Counted from the stretch's first letter, positions 1 through 8,382 are shown. The stretch: 43,798 bases of DNA from Pseudomonas mandelii (GCF_006438925.1 NZ_RCZA01000024.1:358-44155); one strand, 5' to 3'. The notes: generated by a model from the letters alone, not told the origin. Program-made: numbers and translations.

Positions 1-93
1 AAGTCGAAAATTCGAAACGAAACACACAAATCTATCGCATACCCATTCGCTGGAGCGTGAACCTGAAAAGGCCCACGACCTGGCTACCGAATT
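1..93 (+). other. 23S-5S rRNA internal spacer
   Basis: This stretch lies directly before the 5S rRNA and has no open frame of note. By position it is the spacer between a 23S gene outside the window and the 5S. No tRNA is visible in it, as expected for the distal spacer of an rRNA operon. Confidence 0.7.
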
Positions 94-210
94 TCTTGAC
101 GACCATAGAGCATTGGAACCACCTGATCCCATCCCGAACTCAGCAGTGAAACGATGCATCGCCGATGGTAGTGTGGGGTTTCCCCATGTGAGAGTAGGTC
201 ATCGTCAAGA
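94..210 (+). rRNA. rrf: 5S ribosomal RNA
   Basis: About 117 nt with the conserved pseudomonad 5S core (CCTGATCCCATCCCGAACTC near 121-140 and the GATGGTAGTGTGGGGTTTCC block near 163-182). The terminal helix is visible: TCTTGACGA at 94-102 pairs with TCGTCAAGA at 202-210. It is the last gene of an rRNA operon entering from the left edge. The exact processed ends may differ by one or two bases. Confidence 0.95.
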
Positions 211-220
211 TTAAATTCCG

Positions 221-258
221 AAACCCCTATCTGCGTATGCAGGTAGGGGTTTTGTTTT
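221..258 (+). terminator. rRNA operon intrinsic terminator
   Basis: AACCCCTAnCTGC and GCAGGTAGGGGTT form a strong GC-rich hairpin ending in TTTTGTTTTG, directly after the 5S. This is a textbook Rho-independent terminator on the + strand. Confidence 0.9.
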
Positions 259-283
259 GTCCGCAGGAAAATACGCGCGGATA

Positions 284-712
284 TTACCGGTACTTGATCA
301 CAATCCCTTTGAGTTTCCGACCCTCGATGGTTTTTACGTCGCGGGCCCACAGTGGACCGTTGACATAGGCGCCCACCGGTTGGATATGGTCGTAGACCAC
401 TACAACGGCATCGCCGCCGAGCTTGGCGGACTCTTCGCGTAGTTTTTGTTCTACCTGTGTGATGGGAGGAGCAGGCTCGACACTGGCATCGATGAGCACC
501 TCACCCAATCGGACGTGAGGGCGAAGAGGCTCGGTGCGCAGCACCACGACCTCGCTGGCGAGCGTCGGCGCGGGATGCTCCACGCCCACATAGGCAGTGG
601 TCTGGGCGTCGACAGTGGAGCACCCACTCAGCGCGAGCAGAGTAGCGGTGAGCCCTCCAGCCAGCAGTGACAGTTTGAAACGAGTGGACCAAGGCGCGTC
701 ATGGGCAGGCAT
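284..712 (-). CDS. small outer-membrane-type lipoprotein of unknown function
   Basis: 142 aa. The N-terminus has a basic stretch, a hydrophobic helix (about residues 12-28) and a lipobox LSGC near residues 28-31, so the protein should be lipidated and exported. The mature part has a conserved-looking acidic stretch (LREESAKLGGDAVVVVYD), which resembles small uncharacterised Pseudomonas lipoproteins. The start at 712 is supported by GGAGGA about 9 nt upstream. It is convergent with the rRNA terminator and has no operon partner. The function is unknown. Confidence 0.8.
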   Translation of the reverse strand: MPAHDAPWSTRFKLSLLAGGLTATLLALSGCSTVDAQTTAYVGVEHPAPTLASEVVVLRTEPLRPHVRLGEVLIDASVEPAPPITQVEQKLREESAKLGGDAVVVVYDHIQPVGAYVNGPLWARDVKTIEGRKLKGIVIKYR

Positions 713-724
713 AGTGGGGTTCCT

Positions 725-778
725 CCGAACAATCTGCTGCTATACGAGGTAGCGTGTTGACGGTAGCAGACAGTTCGG
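725..778. other. imperfect inverted repeat upstream of lipoprotein gene
   Basis: CCGAAC (725-730) pairs with GTTCGG (773-778), and TCTGCT (733-738) pairs with AGCAGA (765-770), with a 2x2 internal loop between them and a 26-nt apical loop. On the - strand it would lie in the promoter/leader of the lipoprotein gene. On the + strand it sits 11 nt before a T-tailed hairpin. The role is unknown. Confidence 0.45.
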
Positions 779-788
779 CAGTTGCCAG

Positions 789-818
789 AAGCCCAACCTT
801 TTCAGGTTGGGCTTTTTT
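789..818 (+). terminator. intrinsic terminator hairpin
   Basis: AGCCCAACCT / AGGTTGGGCT with a TTTC loop, followed by TTTTTT on the + strand. No + strand gene is visible upstream. It may instead end the - strand VOC gene (stop at 840), although the T-tract on that strand is poor. Confidence 0.75.
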
Positions 819-839
819 CATGCCTTGAGAAAGTGAGTT

Positions 840-1253
840 TCACTGATCCTTTTCGCAGTTCACCATCCACGACACACCAAACTGGTCAACCAACATGCCG
901 AAGCGAGCCGCCCAGAACGTGGTTTCCAGTGGCATTTCAACCTTGCCGCCGTCCGACAACGCAGAAAACACCCGTTCAGCCTCCGCAATGCTGTCGACAT
1001 TCAGTGAAACCGAACAGCCGCTCATTTCGTCAGTGGGGCGATCAGGTGTTGTGTCCGAGCCCATGATCGCCTGATCGCCCACGAGCAGGCGGGTGTGGAT
1101 GATCAGGTTGTGGTAGTCCGCCGGAAAGTGCTCGCGCGCGGGGCTTTCGCCGAAGGTCATCATGACTTCGATCTGGCCTGGCAGGCTTTGGGCATAGAAG
1201 GTGAAGGCGGCTTTGCAGTCGCCGTTGAAGATCAGGTAGGGATTGATTTTCAT
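840..1253 (-). CDS. PhnB-like VOC (glyoxalase-fold) family protein
   Basis: 137 aa, the normal length for the PhnB/DUF1428-type branch of the vicinal-oxygen-chelate superfamily. Visible features are the N-terminal MKINPYLIFNGDCKAAFTFY segment, the TFGESPA and ADYHNLIIHTRL blocks, and the C-terminal ARFGMLVDQFGVSWMVN motif that is diagnostic of PhnB-like proteins. Family members are often annotated as 3-demethylubiquinone methyltransferases, but that assignment is unreliable. No substrate can be inferred. GGGAG about 8 nt upstream supports the start at 1253. The gene appears monocistronic. Confidence 0.85.
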   Translation of the reverse strand: MKINPYLIFNGDCKAAFTFYAQSLPGQIEVMMTFGESPAREHFPADYHNLIIHTRLLVGDQAIMGSDTTPDRPTDEMSGCSVSLNVDSIAEAERVFSALSDGGKVEMPLETTFWAARFGMLVDQFGVSWMVNCEKDQ

Positions 1254-1450
1254 GCTTTGCTCCCGGTAACGAAGAAGCGGAGGGAGGCTGAATTCACCTC
1301 CGGCTCCGCAGTGATTGGGCTCCCATTAGCAAAGCGTTAGATGTCGTGATTGGCAGGAATCGTTTAGATGTTTTTTCTATTGAAGCAGCGTGGCTTATGG
1401 CTTCCGGTGCCTGTGTCGATCCACGGTCACGGGGGTATCGTCCTGGACCC

Positions 1451-2053
1451 TCAAGCTGCTGCGCGTGGAACCGAGGGGCGCAGCAAACGTTCGATGGCTC
1501 CACTCACCAGACTTTCCAACAGCTCAACGCGCTCTCGCTCATCCAGCGAATGTTGCGCCAACCAGCCGGGCGCGCTGTTGAGTAAGTTTGCGATGGCATG
1601 TCCAGCGGCCTGCAGACCGTGTTCACTGAAGCGGGACCGGGCCCCGAGCATCAGCAACAATTTGCGCTCGTATTGCTCGCGCAGCTGCCGAACCCGTTCC
1701 TGTTGCTCTTCATTCAGGCAGCCGCTGTCACGCTCTGCCAGACGAAAATGCCAGGGCATCTCCTGATGCAGATTCAAATGCGCTCGGATAAGGGCATGGA
1801 GTTTGTCACGTTTTGCCGGCGCCTGTTGCTCGACTCGCCCCAAGGTGGCCAGCAGCTCTTCGTAAAACTCCTCGATCAAGTCGAGCAGCAAGTGCTGCTT
1901 GCTGGGGTAGTGGTGATACAACGAGCCCGGGGCGAGTCCCAGGCAGGTCGCGAGCTCACGCATGCCGACCTGTCCGAAACCTTTGCAGGCGAACAGCTCC
2001 AGCACCTTGTCCCGGTACTCGGCAAAGCGCGAGCAACGCTCAGGCATAGGCAT
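1451..2053 (-). CDS. TetR/AcrR-family transcriptional regulator
   Basis: About 200 aa. The N-terminal TetR helix-turn-helix is clear (KVLELFACKGFGQVGMRELA, then GLAPGSLYHHYPSKQHLLLDL), followed by a helical ligand-binding domain. A longer reading to 2146 exists, but the extra residues do not look like TetR. The start is the first ATG of the MPMPERC segment, at 2053 or 2047. The start codon lies inside the 3' end of the dehydrogenase gene, whose stop is at 2040, so the two genes overlap by 8-14 bp and are probably translationally coupled. It is likely to control this fatty-acyl or hydroxyacyl-CoA gene pair; the effector is unknown. Confidence 0.88.
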   Translation of the reverse strand: MPMPERCSRFAEYRDKVLELFACKGFGQVGMRELATCLGLAPGSLYHHYPSKQHLLLDLIEEFYEELLATLGRVEQQAPAKRDKLHALIRAHLNLHQEMPWHFRLAERDSGCLNEEQQERVRQLREQYERKLLLMLGARSRFSEHGLQAAGHAIANLLNSAPGWLAQHSLDERERVELLESLVSGAIERLLRPSVPRAAA

Positions 2054-2891
2054 GGAAGCCACGCCCCGTTTTGCGCCCCAGGTAACCGGCGGCGACCATT
2101 TCCTTGAGCAGTGGAGCAGGACGGTACTTGCTATCGTTGAAGCCATCGTAGAAGGCTTCGAGAATGGCCAGCACGGTGTCCAGGCCGATCAGGTCCGCCA
2201 ACGCCAGTGGCCCGATCGGCTGATTGCAGCCCAGGCGCATGCCGGCGTCGATGTCTTCGGCGCTGGCCAGGCCTTCCTGAAACACCAGGATCGCTTCGTT
2301 GATCATCGGCACCAGAATCCGGTTGACCACGAAACCCGGACGGTTGCCCGCGGTGATCGCGGTTTTGCCGAGCGTTGTCGCCATGTCCAGCGCCAGGGCG
2401 TGGGTGGCGTCGCTGGTTTGCAAACCGCGAATCACCTCGATCAGACCCATCACCGGCACGGGGTTGAAGAAGTGCAGACCGATGAAGCGCTCAGGCTGGC
2501 TCACGCTGGCAGCGAGTTGGGTGATGGACAGCGAAGACGTGTTGGAGGCAATCACGCAATCGTCGCTGACCTGCGCGGCGATCTGTTGCAGCACGCGCAG
2601 TTTCAGCTCGAGGTTTTCGGTCGCGGCTTCGATCACCAGTTGCACGTTCTGCAGGTTGCTGTAGTCGGTGCTGGTGCGGATCTTGTCGAGGGCGGCGAGC
2701 TTTTGCTCTTGCGTCAGCGTTTCCTTGGCAACCTGCCGATCGAGGTTTTTACCGACGGTTGCGACGGCCTTTTGCAAGGCGCTCTCGGAGATGTCGAGCA
2801 AGGTCACGTTAAAACCGGCCAAGGCGCAGACTTGCGCAATGCCATTGCCCATGGTGCCTGCGCCGATCACGCCAATGTTTTGCAGATTCAT
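2040..2891 (-). CDS. hbd: 3-hydroxybutyryl-CoA / 3-hydroxyacyl-CoA dehydrogenase
   Basis: 283 aa, the usual length for stand-alone Hbd/PaaH-type enzymes. The Rossmann motif GAGTMG is at residues 10-15, and the catalytic-His region reads GLHFFNPVPVMGLIEVI around residues 137-153. The C-terminal 3HCDH domain ends with GRKTGRGFHAY. The predicted reaction is NAD-dependent interconversion of (S)-3-hydroxyacyl-CoA and 3-oxoacyl-CoA in the cytoplasm. AAGGA upstream supports the start at 2891. It is co-transcribed with the overlapping TetR gene and divergent from an AraC-type regulator, so either regulator could control it. The chain-length preference cannot be read from the sequence. Confidence 0.92.
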   Translation of the reverse strand: MNLQNIGVIGAGTMGNGIAQVCALAGFNVTLLDISESALQKAVATVGKNLDRQVAKETLTQEQKLAALDKIRTSTDYSNLQNVQLVIEAATENLELKLRVLQQIAAQVSDDCVIASNTSSLSITQLAASVSQPERFIGLHFFNPVPVMGLIEVIRGLQTSDATHALALDMATTLGKTAITAGNRPGFVVNRILVPMINEAILVFQEGLASAEDIDAGMRLGCNQPIGPLALADLIGLDTVLAILEAFYDGFNDSKYRPAPLLKEMVAAGYLGRKTGRGFHAYA

Positions 2892-3056
2892 GTTCTGTCC
2901 TTCCGATCAAATCCCGCGATACCTTGGCCGCCATAGTGGCCGAAGGCGTACTATTGGCCGCGAGTCTAGAGCCGGCAGGGCGGTTGTCCTATGCCGAAAC
3001 TGTTCAACGGCACTGGTGTTTTTTGCCATTCGGGTGATGGGGAGAGAAGCGTTCAC

Positions 3057-4076
3057 ATGCGGGAAAAGGACTCGGTTTCCGCCTACTTCGTGCAGGCAAT
3101 GATCCATGGGCTGGGGAACAATCCGCAACGTCTGAGGGCTGCGCTTGAACAGGCTGGCATCGACCCGGCGTTGACGACGCAGCCCACTGCGCGCGTGCCG
3201 GCGAGTGCGTTTGCCGCGTTGTGGTTGATTCAGATCCGCGAACTCAACGATGAGTTCTTCGGGCTCGACTCCCATGGGATGCCGCCGGGCAGTTTCGCCC
3301 TGATCTGCCGGGCATTGATTCAGGAACCTGACCTGCACAAAGCCATGCGCCAGTGCCTGGCCAATTTCGCGCTGTTCCTCCAGGACTTTCGCGGCACGCT
3401 GACGGTGCGCGGAAAGCGTGCGGTGATCAGCTTGCAAAACCACTCGCCAAACAGCGACGTCAGTCGTTTGGGCGAGGAGACGTTTCTGGTGTTGATGATC
3501 AGTCTGCTCTGCTGGTTGGGTGGACGGCGCATCCCCATCGACCGCGCAGATTTTCGCCATGAGCGTGTGTCGCTCAGCGATGACCGTTTACTCTGGGGAC
3601 CCAACCTGACCTTTGGCGCAGAGCGCACCGAAATCGAGTTCGCCAGCCACTACCTGCGTCTGCCGGTGGTTCAGGATCTGACCTCACTGAAAGTGTTTTT
3701 GCGCACCGCGCCGCAATGGCTGGTAATCCGTTTTCGTAATCAGCACGGCCTGGCGTCGCAGGTCCATCAGCGCCTGCGTAACAGCCATTACAGCCAATGG
3801 CCGACCTTGCAGGCCTTCGCCCTGGAACAGCACCTGAGCCCGAGCACCTTTCGCCGAAAACTGGAGCGCGAAGGGTGTTCGTATCAGGAGATCAAGGACG
3901 AGGTGCGGCGTGGCGTTGCGTTTGAGCAACTGCGCCAGAGCAAGGCGAGCATCAGCGATATTGCCGAGCAGCTTGGCTTTCAGGAGCCGAGCGCGTTTCA
4001 CCGGGCGTTCAAGAAGTGGACAGGGGAAAGTCCGGGACGGTATCGGGCGAGGTATCAGGGGGAGCTCGCGGAGTGA
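3057..4076 (+). CDS. AraC-family regulator with Arabinose_bd-type N-terminal domain
   Basis: 339 aa from the ATG at 3057, chosen over an upstream ATG at 2991 because GGGGAGAGAAG lies just before it. The N-terminal ~200 residues match the layout of OruR/ArgR-type regulators. The C-terminal double helix-turn-helix is clear (FALEQHLSPSTFRRKLEREG and SISDIAEQLGFQEPSAFHRAFKKWTGESPGRYR). It is divergent from the dehydrogenase gene with a 165-bp shared control region. Its stop overlaps the GTG start of the next ABC gene (GTGA), so it is co-expressed with that exporter. Confidence 0.9.
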   Translation: MREKDSVSAYFVQAMIHGLGNNPQRLRAALEQAGIDPALTTQPTARVPASAFAALWLIQIRELNDEFFGLDSHGMPPGSFALICRALIQEPDLHKAMRQCLANFALFLQDFRGTLTVRGKRAVISLQNHSPNSDVSRLGEETFLVLMISLLCWLGGRRIPIDRADFRHERVSLSDDRLLWGPNLTFGAERTEIEFASHYLRLPVVQDLTSLKVFLRTAPQWLVIRFRNQHGLASQVHQRLRNSHYSQWPTLQAFALEQHLSPSTFRRKLEREGCSYQEIKDEVRRGVAFEQLRQSKASISDIAEQLGFQEPSAFHRAFKKWTGESPGRYRARYQGELAE

Positions 4077-5887
4077 ACCCTGTTCTTGATCGTTTCACCT
4101 CGCTGCTCGACCAGGCGAGACGCGCCTTGCTGCTGGTCTGGGCAACGTCTCGCGGACTGTTTCTGGGATTGGTGCTGGCGACGCTGATTGCCGGTGTACT
4201 CCCGGCGCTGGCCGCCTGGTTAGGCCAACGTATCGTCGATGCGGTCGTCACCGCCATGCAGTTGCACGCGCAACAGGGCAGTGCCCCGTTGTGGCCGGTC
4301 GTGCGTTATGTGCTGTTTGAAGCAGGCGTGCTCGCATTGCTGTCCGGGACTCAGCGGGCGCTGTCGGTCCAGCAATCGCTGTTGCGGGTGCAGTTGGGGC
4401 AGAAGGTCAACACGATGATTCTGGAGAAGGCCCAGACGTTATCGCTGGTGCAGTTCGAGAATTCCGAATTCTACGACAAACTGGTTCGGGTGCGGCGCGA
4501 AGCATCGACTCGGCCGTTGGCGCTGGTGATGAAGTCGTTGGGGCTGATCCAGAACCTGATCGTGTTACTCAGCTTCGGCGTGTTGTTGGTGCATTTTTCG
4601 CCCTGGGCGCTCGTGCTGCTGGTGGTCGGCGCATTGCCGGTGTTCTTTGCTGAAGCGCATTTCTCTGGGGACGCTTTTCGGTTGTTCACCCGTCGCGCGC
4701 CGGAGAGTCGACAACAGAATTACATCGAGACGCTGCTCTCCCACGAGGGCTACATCAAAGAGGTCAAACTGTTCGGCTTCGCGCCGCTGCTATTGAAGCG
4801 TTATCGCGAGACGTTCGCGCGCCTCTATGCCGAAGACCGGCGCCTGACACTACGTCGGGATGGTTGGGGGTTTATCCTCGGTCTTCTGGGCACGGGCGCG
4901 TTTTATCTGGCGTATGCCTGGGTGGTGGTCGATACCGTCCACGGCAACATCAGCCTCGGTCAGATGACCATGTACCTGGTGTTGTTCAAACAGGGGCAGA
5001 CGGCGGTGAGCAGCAGCTTGAGTGCTATCAGCGGTCTCTACGAGGATGGTCTTTACCTCTCCAGTCTCTATGAATACCTGGCCGAGCCTGTTGTAGCGGA
5101 TATCGGCAATCTCACCGTGGGTGCGGTACCCGGCGATGGCCTGCGTTTCGAAAACGTCGGTTTCTGTTATCCGGGGGCCAGTCGCGCCGCGTTGGAGGGC
5201 ATCGATCTTCACCTTGTACCTGGGCACAGTGTGGCGTTGGTGGGGGAGAACGGTTCGGGCAAGACCACACTGATCAAATTACTGACGCGGCTATACCGTC
5301 CTGATCAGGGCCGCATCCTGCTGGACGGCAGCGATCTGCAAGCGTGGGAAGAAGACGCGCTGCGGCGGCGCATCGGGGTGATTTTTCAGGACTACATCCG
5401 CTATCAATTCTCCGTCGGCGAGAACATCGGCGTGGGTGATACCCTGGCGTTCAACGATGAACAGCGCTGGCAGGCCGCCGCCGCCGAGGGCATGGCCGCG
5501 CCCTTCATCGAGGGGCTGGATCGAGGGTATGCCACGCAATTGGGGCGGTGGTTCGCCGGGGGCCAGGAGCTGTCTGGCGGGCAATGGCAGAAGATCGCGT
5601 TGTCGCGCGCCTACATGCGGCGTAACGCCGATATCCTGATTCTGGATGAGCCGACCTCTGCACTCGACCCGGCGGCGGAAGCGGCGGTATTCGAGCATTT
5701 CAGTGAGCACACCGAAGGACGGATGACGTTGCTGATCTCTCACCGGTTTTCCAGCGTGCGCAATGCGGACCACATCATCGTGCTGGATCAGGGAGCGATC
5801 CTTGAGCGGGGCGATCACGACAGTCTCGTCGCAGCGGGCGGGCGCTATGCGCAGTTGTTTGATTTGCAGGCCCGCGGTTACCGATAG
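4073..5887 (+). CDS. ABC exporter, fused membrane and ATPase domains
   Basis: 604 aa half-transporter of the type I exporter class. The start is GTG at 4073, overlapping the preceding stop as GTGA, with GGGGGAG 8 nt upstream; a longer frame from 4016 lies inside the araC gene. Residues ~20-320 hold the transmembrane domain. The ATPase has Walker A GENGSGKTT (~390), the signature ELSGGQWQK (~499-507), Walker B ILILDEPTSALD (~521-532) and a switch His in LLISHRFSS. It should act as a dimer in the inner membrane. The substrate is unknown. Coupling to an AraC regulator suggests inducible export, but nothing in the sequence names a compound. Confidence 0.9.
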   Translation: MNPVLDRFTSLLDQARRALLLVWATSRGLFLGLVLATLIAGVLPALAAWLGQRIVDAVVTAMQLHAQQGSAPLWPVVRYVLFEAGVLALLSGTQRALSVQQSLLRVQLGQKVNTMILEKAQTLSLVQFENSEFYDKLVRVRREASTRPLALVMKSLGLIQNLIVLLSFGVLLVHFSPWALVLLVVGALPVFFAEAHFSGDAFRLFTRRAPESRQQNYIETLLSHEGYIKEVKLFGFAPLLLKRYRETFARLYAEDRRLTLRRDGWGFILGLLGTGAFYLAYAWVVVDTVHGNISLGQMTMYLVLFKQGQTAVSSSLSAISGLYEDGLYLSSLYEYLAEPVVADIGNLTVGAVPGDGLRFENVGFCYPGASRAALEGIDLHLVPGHSVALVGENGSGKTTLIKLLTRLYRPDQGRILLDGSDLQAWEEDALRRRIGVIFQDYIRYQFSVGENIGVGDTLAFNDEQRWQAAAAEGMAAPFIEGLDRGYATQLGRWFAGGQELSGGQWQKIALSRAYMRRNADILILDEPTSALDPAAEAAVFEHFSEHTEGRMTLLISHRFSSVRNADHIIVLDQGAILERGDHDSLVAAGGRYAQLFDLQARGYR

Positions 5888-5890
5888 ATC

Positions 5891-6847
5891 TCAAGACTCC
5901 CGAGAAACCCGCGTCACCGCTGGCCCGGCCATTTGTGTTGGTTTTGTTTTCATCAAGCCGTCGAGTGCCTGGCGATACTGGGTACCGCCCTGGCTCATGC
6001 TGTTGTTGTGCGTACCACCGGGCACCAATAACAGGTGCTTGGGTTCGTTGGCGGCATTGAACAACTGTTGGCTGAACCGCGAGGGCATGAATGGGTCGGC
6101 CAGGCCATGGACCACCAGCAACGGCATGTTGATGTCGACGATCTTGTCGATGGAATCGAATTTCTGCGACAGCAGCCAGCGCACCGGCAACCATTTCACT
6201 GGCAGGTTGCTGTCGGCCACTTGCGCCACGGCATCGCCCAGCGAGGTGAAGGTGGACTCAATCACCAAACCACGCACCGGCACCACGCCATGGTCCTTTT
6301 TCGCCTGTGCGGCCAGGTCTGCCGCCAGGTCGATAGCCACCGCGCCACCCAGGGAGTGACCGTAGATCAGGCGCTTGTTGGCGTCCGGTTGCATCTTGGT
6401 GAAGCGCTCCCAGGCGACTCGCGCGTCCTCGTAAACACTGGCTTCCGATGGCAGATCACCCTTGCTCTGGCCAAACCCGCGGTAGTCGATGGCCAGCACC
6501 GAATAGCCCATGGCGCGTAATTGCTCGATGCGGAACGCCTGGCCCGTCAGGTTCCAGCGCACGCCATGCAGGTAGAGGATCGACGGCGCATCGCGACGCG
6601 CGGCCGGCCACCACCAGGCATGCAGGCTTTGCCCAGCCTTGAAGCTGGCGGGTTTGATGTCGAATTCCTGAACATCCTGCGGCAGGCCGCGATACCAACC
6701 TGCGTTGCCCGGCTCGATACGAAACAGCAGCTCGCGCTCTGTGTACTTGAGCACGCCGCAGCTCACCGGCAAGCCGACGATTAGCACGGCCATGCACAGC
6801 AGAGGCAGCCAGCGTCGGCCCAAGCGGCTCATCAAATTCGAAAACAT
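5891..6847 (-). CDS. membrane-anchored alpha/beta hydrolase (BEM46/YfhR type)
   Basis: 318 aa with an N-terminal hydrophobic segment (about residues 13-31) that probably anchors it in the inner membrane facing the periplasm. An alpha/beta-hydrolase core follows: oxyanion region LYLHGVRWN (91-99), nucleophile elbow GHSLGG with Ser165, acid Asp251 in HGLADPF, and His280 in GGTHNN. The layout matches BEM46-like serine hydrolases; the substrate is unknown. The gene converges on the ABC exporter, with only 3 bp between the stops. Confidence 0.85.
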   Translation of the reverse strand: MFSNLMSRLGRRWLPLLCMAVLIVGLPVSCGVLKYTERELLFRIEPGNAGWYRGLPQDVQEFDIKPASFKAGQSLHAWWWPAARRDAPSILYLHGVRWNLTGQAFRIEQLRAMGYSVLAIDYRGFGQSKGDLPSEASVYEDARVAWERFTKMQPDANKRLIYGHSLGGAVAIDLAADLAAQAKKDHGVVPVRGLVIESTFTSLGDAVAQVADSNLPVKWLPVRWLLSQKFDSIDKIVDINMPLLVVHGLADPFMPSRFSQQLFNAANEPKHLLLVPGGTHNNSMSQGGTQYRQALDGLMKTKPTQMAGPAVTRVSRES

Positions 6848-6959
6848 GCAGGGGTCCGGAGGATGAAAAGGAAAGCTCGGGTTTTAACAGAAGCGTGGGG
6901 AAAGGTGGGGATAAATTCGACAGTCGTATGAAGAGCCCGGCGCGGTGCCGGGCGATGAC

Positions 6960-7091
6960 TTACTGGCAACTGCCACCTTTATGGTGCGAGCCGCTGCCGC
7001 CGACAGGGTGCGTGCCTTTTGGGCATGCCTGGGCCATGAATGGACTAGCGCAAAGAATAACGAGCAGGGCAAGCAGAGATAGTTTGTTCAT
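6960..7091 (-). CDS. 43-aa secreted Cys/His/Gly-rich peptide
   Basis: The ATG at 7091 is preceded by an excellent GGAGG 5 nt upstream. The N-terminal ~22 residues form a signal peptide (MNKLSLLALLVILCASP, then FMAQA as the probable cleavage site). The predicted mature peptide is only ~21 residues: it starts with a Cys, contains GSGSHHKGGSC and has two Cys and three His residues. One disulfide or metal binding is plausible but untested. A GC hairpin at 6935-6953 follows the stop and may end transcription. I do not recognise a family. The strong ribosome site, clean signal peptide and composition argue that it is real. Confidence 0.72.
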   Translation of the reverse strand: MNKLSLLALLVILCASPFMAQACPKGTHPVGGSGSHHKGGSCQ

Positions 7092-7168
7092 GGATCCTCC
7101 GTGATGGCCACGACGCGTGGTGTCGCAATGATATCACTTCGTTCCGATTTCGACGTTTAGGCTTCGGT

Positions 7169-7240
7169 CCTCATCGCGAGCAAGCTCGCTCCCACAGGGG
7201 AGCGCATTCCTATGTGGGAGCGAGCTTGCTCGCGATGAGG
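7169..7240. repeat. inverted REP pair (REPIN)
   Basis: Two perfectly complementary 28-nt arms (7169-7196 and 7213-7240) with a 16-nt loop. The arm core is GTGGGAGCGAGCTTGCTCGCGATG, the pseudomonad REP type. It lies in the 310-bp gene-free gap before deoK, outside the deoK operator. Confidence 0.9.
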
Positions 7241-7316
7241 TCATTCCTGCCCATACATCTTCGAAGCCGTGCGCAAAGCCACTCGTCTTTGCTTCAGAAC
7301 CTATTCAACAAAAAGA

Positions 7317-7350
7317 TTGAATAATCACATAAAATGTTATTTAAATAACA
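7317..7350 (+). promoter_or_regulatory. deoK promoter region with DeoR operator
   Basis: A perfect 16-bp palindrome TGTTATTTAAATAACA occupies 7335-7350. It has the TGTTA-N6-TAACA form of the classical enterobacterial DeoR operator (TGTTAGAATTCTAACA). A possible -35 TTGAAT is at 7317, which would put the -10 inside the palindrome, so repressor binding would block RNA polymerase. The promoter elements are tentative. The operator is strongly supported by the second and third copies before deoC. Confidence 0.8.
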
Positions 7351-7401
7351 AAACAACAACGCCAGCGTCAGCCTGGCAAGCCGTATCAAGGTGGGATAGC
7401 A

Positions 7402-8328
7402 ATGAGCAAGATCGCAGTCATCGGCAGCAACATGGTGGACCTGATCACCTACATCGACCGCATGCCGGCCCGGGGCGAGACGCTCGAAGCGCCGGGGTTT
7501 GCCCTCGGGTGTGGCGGCAAGGGCGCCAATCAGGCGGTTGCCGCCGCCAAGCTTGGGGCGGATGTGTTGATGCTGACCAAGGTTGGCGATGACCTGTTTG
7601 CTGACAACACCCTGGCCAACTTCCAGCGCTTTGGCATCGACACCCGTTACGTGCAGCGCGTGCCCGGCGTGTCCAGCGGGGTGGCGCCGATCTTCGTTCA
7701 GGCCGATTCCCACAACAGCATCCTCATCGTCAAAGGCGCCAACGCGCATCTCGCCCCGGCAGATATTGACGTGGCCGCGCAGGCGTTGCGCGAGTGCTCG
7801 CTGATCGTTCTGCAGCTCGAGATCAACGTCGACACCGTTTACCACGCCATCGAGTTCGGCCGCGAACACAACATTCCGGTGCTGCTCAACCCTGCGCCGG
7901 CCTTGTCAGGCCTGAGCCGTGAACACCTGGCGCAACTGGATTTCCTGGTGCCCAACGAGTCCGAGCTGGCGTTGATTACGGGCCGGACCGTGGACTCGCC
8001 GGAGTCGGCCCACAAGGCTGCCCAGACATTGGTTGCCAGCGGCATTCGTCACGTCATCGTGACCCTGGGCCAGCAAGGCGCGCTGTATGTCGGCGAGGAG
8101 GGCGAGTTTCAGATTCCCGGCCTGGCTGTTGCCGCGCGCGACACCACCGGCGCAGGGGACGCCTTCATCGGCTGCTTCATTCATCACTGGAGTCGCGACC
8201 GAGACATCCGCGCCGCCATGACCCTGGCCGTGGCGTATTCCGCCTGCTCGGTCACCGGCCTGGGTACTCAGACGTCCTACCCGGACGCCCACGCATTCGC
8301 TGAATTCCAGCGCAGCCTCGACGCCTGA
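7402..8328 (+). CDS. deoK: deoxyribokinase, PfkB/ribokinase family
   Basis: 308 aa. It has both PfkB signatures: the N-terminal GCGGKGANQAVAAAKLG near residue 36 and the C-terminal DTTGAGDAFIG containing the catalytic Asp. The inferred reaction is ATP-dependent phosphorylation of 2-deoxy-D-ribose to the 5-phosphate, the substrate of the DeoC encoded in the same locus. By sequence alone it could be a ribokinase; the DeoR-type operator upstream, deoC, and the deoP/deoX neighbours favour deoxyribose. AAGGTGG lies upstream of the ATG. It is the first gene of deoK-deoP-deoX. Confidence 0.85.
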   Translation: MSKIAVIGSNMVDLITYIDRMPARGETLEAPGFALGCGGKGANQAVAAAKLGADVLMLTKVGDDLFADNTLANFQRFGIDTRYVQRVPGVSSGVAPIFVQADSHNSILIVKGANAHLAPADIDVAAQALRECSLIVLQLEINVDTVYHAIEFGREHNIPVLLNPAPALSGLSREHLAQLDFLVPNESELALITGRTVDSPESAHKAAQTLVASGIRHVIVTLGQQGALYVGEEGEFQIPGLAVAARDTTGAGDAFIGCFIHHWSRDRDIRAAMTLAVAYSACSVTGLGTQTSYPDAHAFAEFQRSLDA

Positions 8329-8382
8329 CGTTGAGGTGATTCAACCGCTCCACCATCCCCAAGATCACCACGGAGAACAACA

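Noticed and set aside
721..790. Possible tRNA in the structured region before the VOC gene
   Set aside because: No acceptor stem with CCA, no T-arm motif and no cloverleaf; only a two-stem inverted repeat.
1254..1450. Gap between the VOC and TetR genes checked for a small gene or terminator
   Set aside because: No ribosome-site-supported frame and no strong hairpin were seen.
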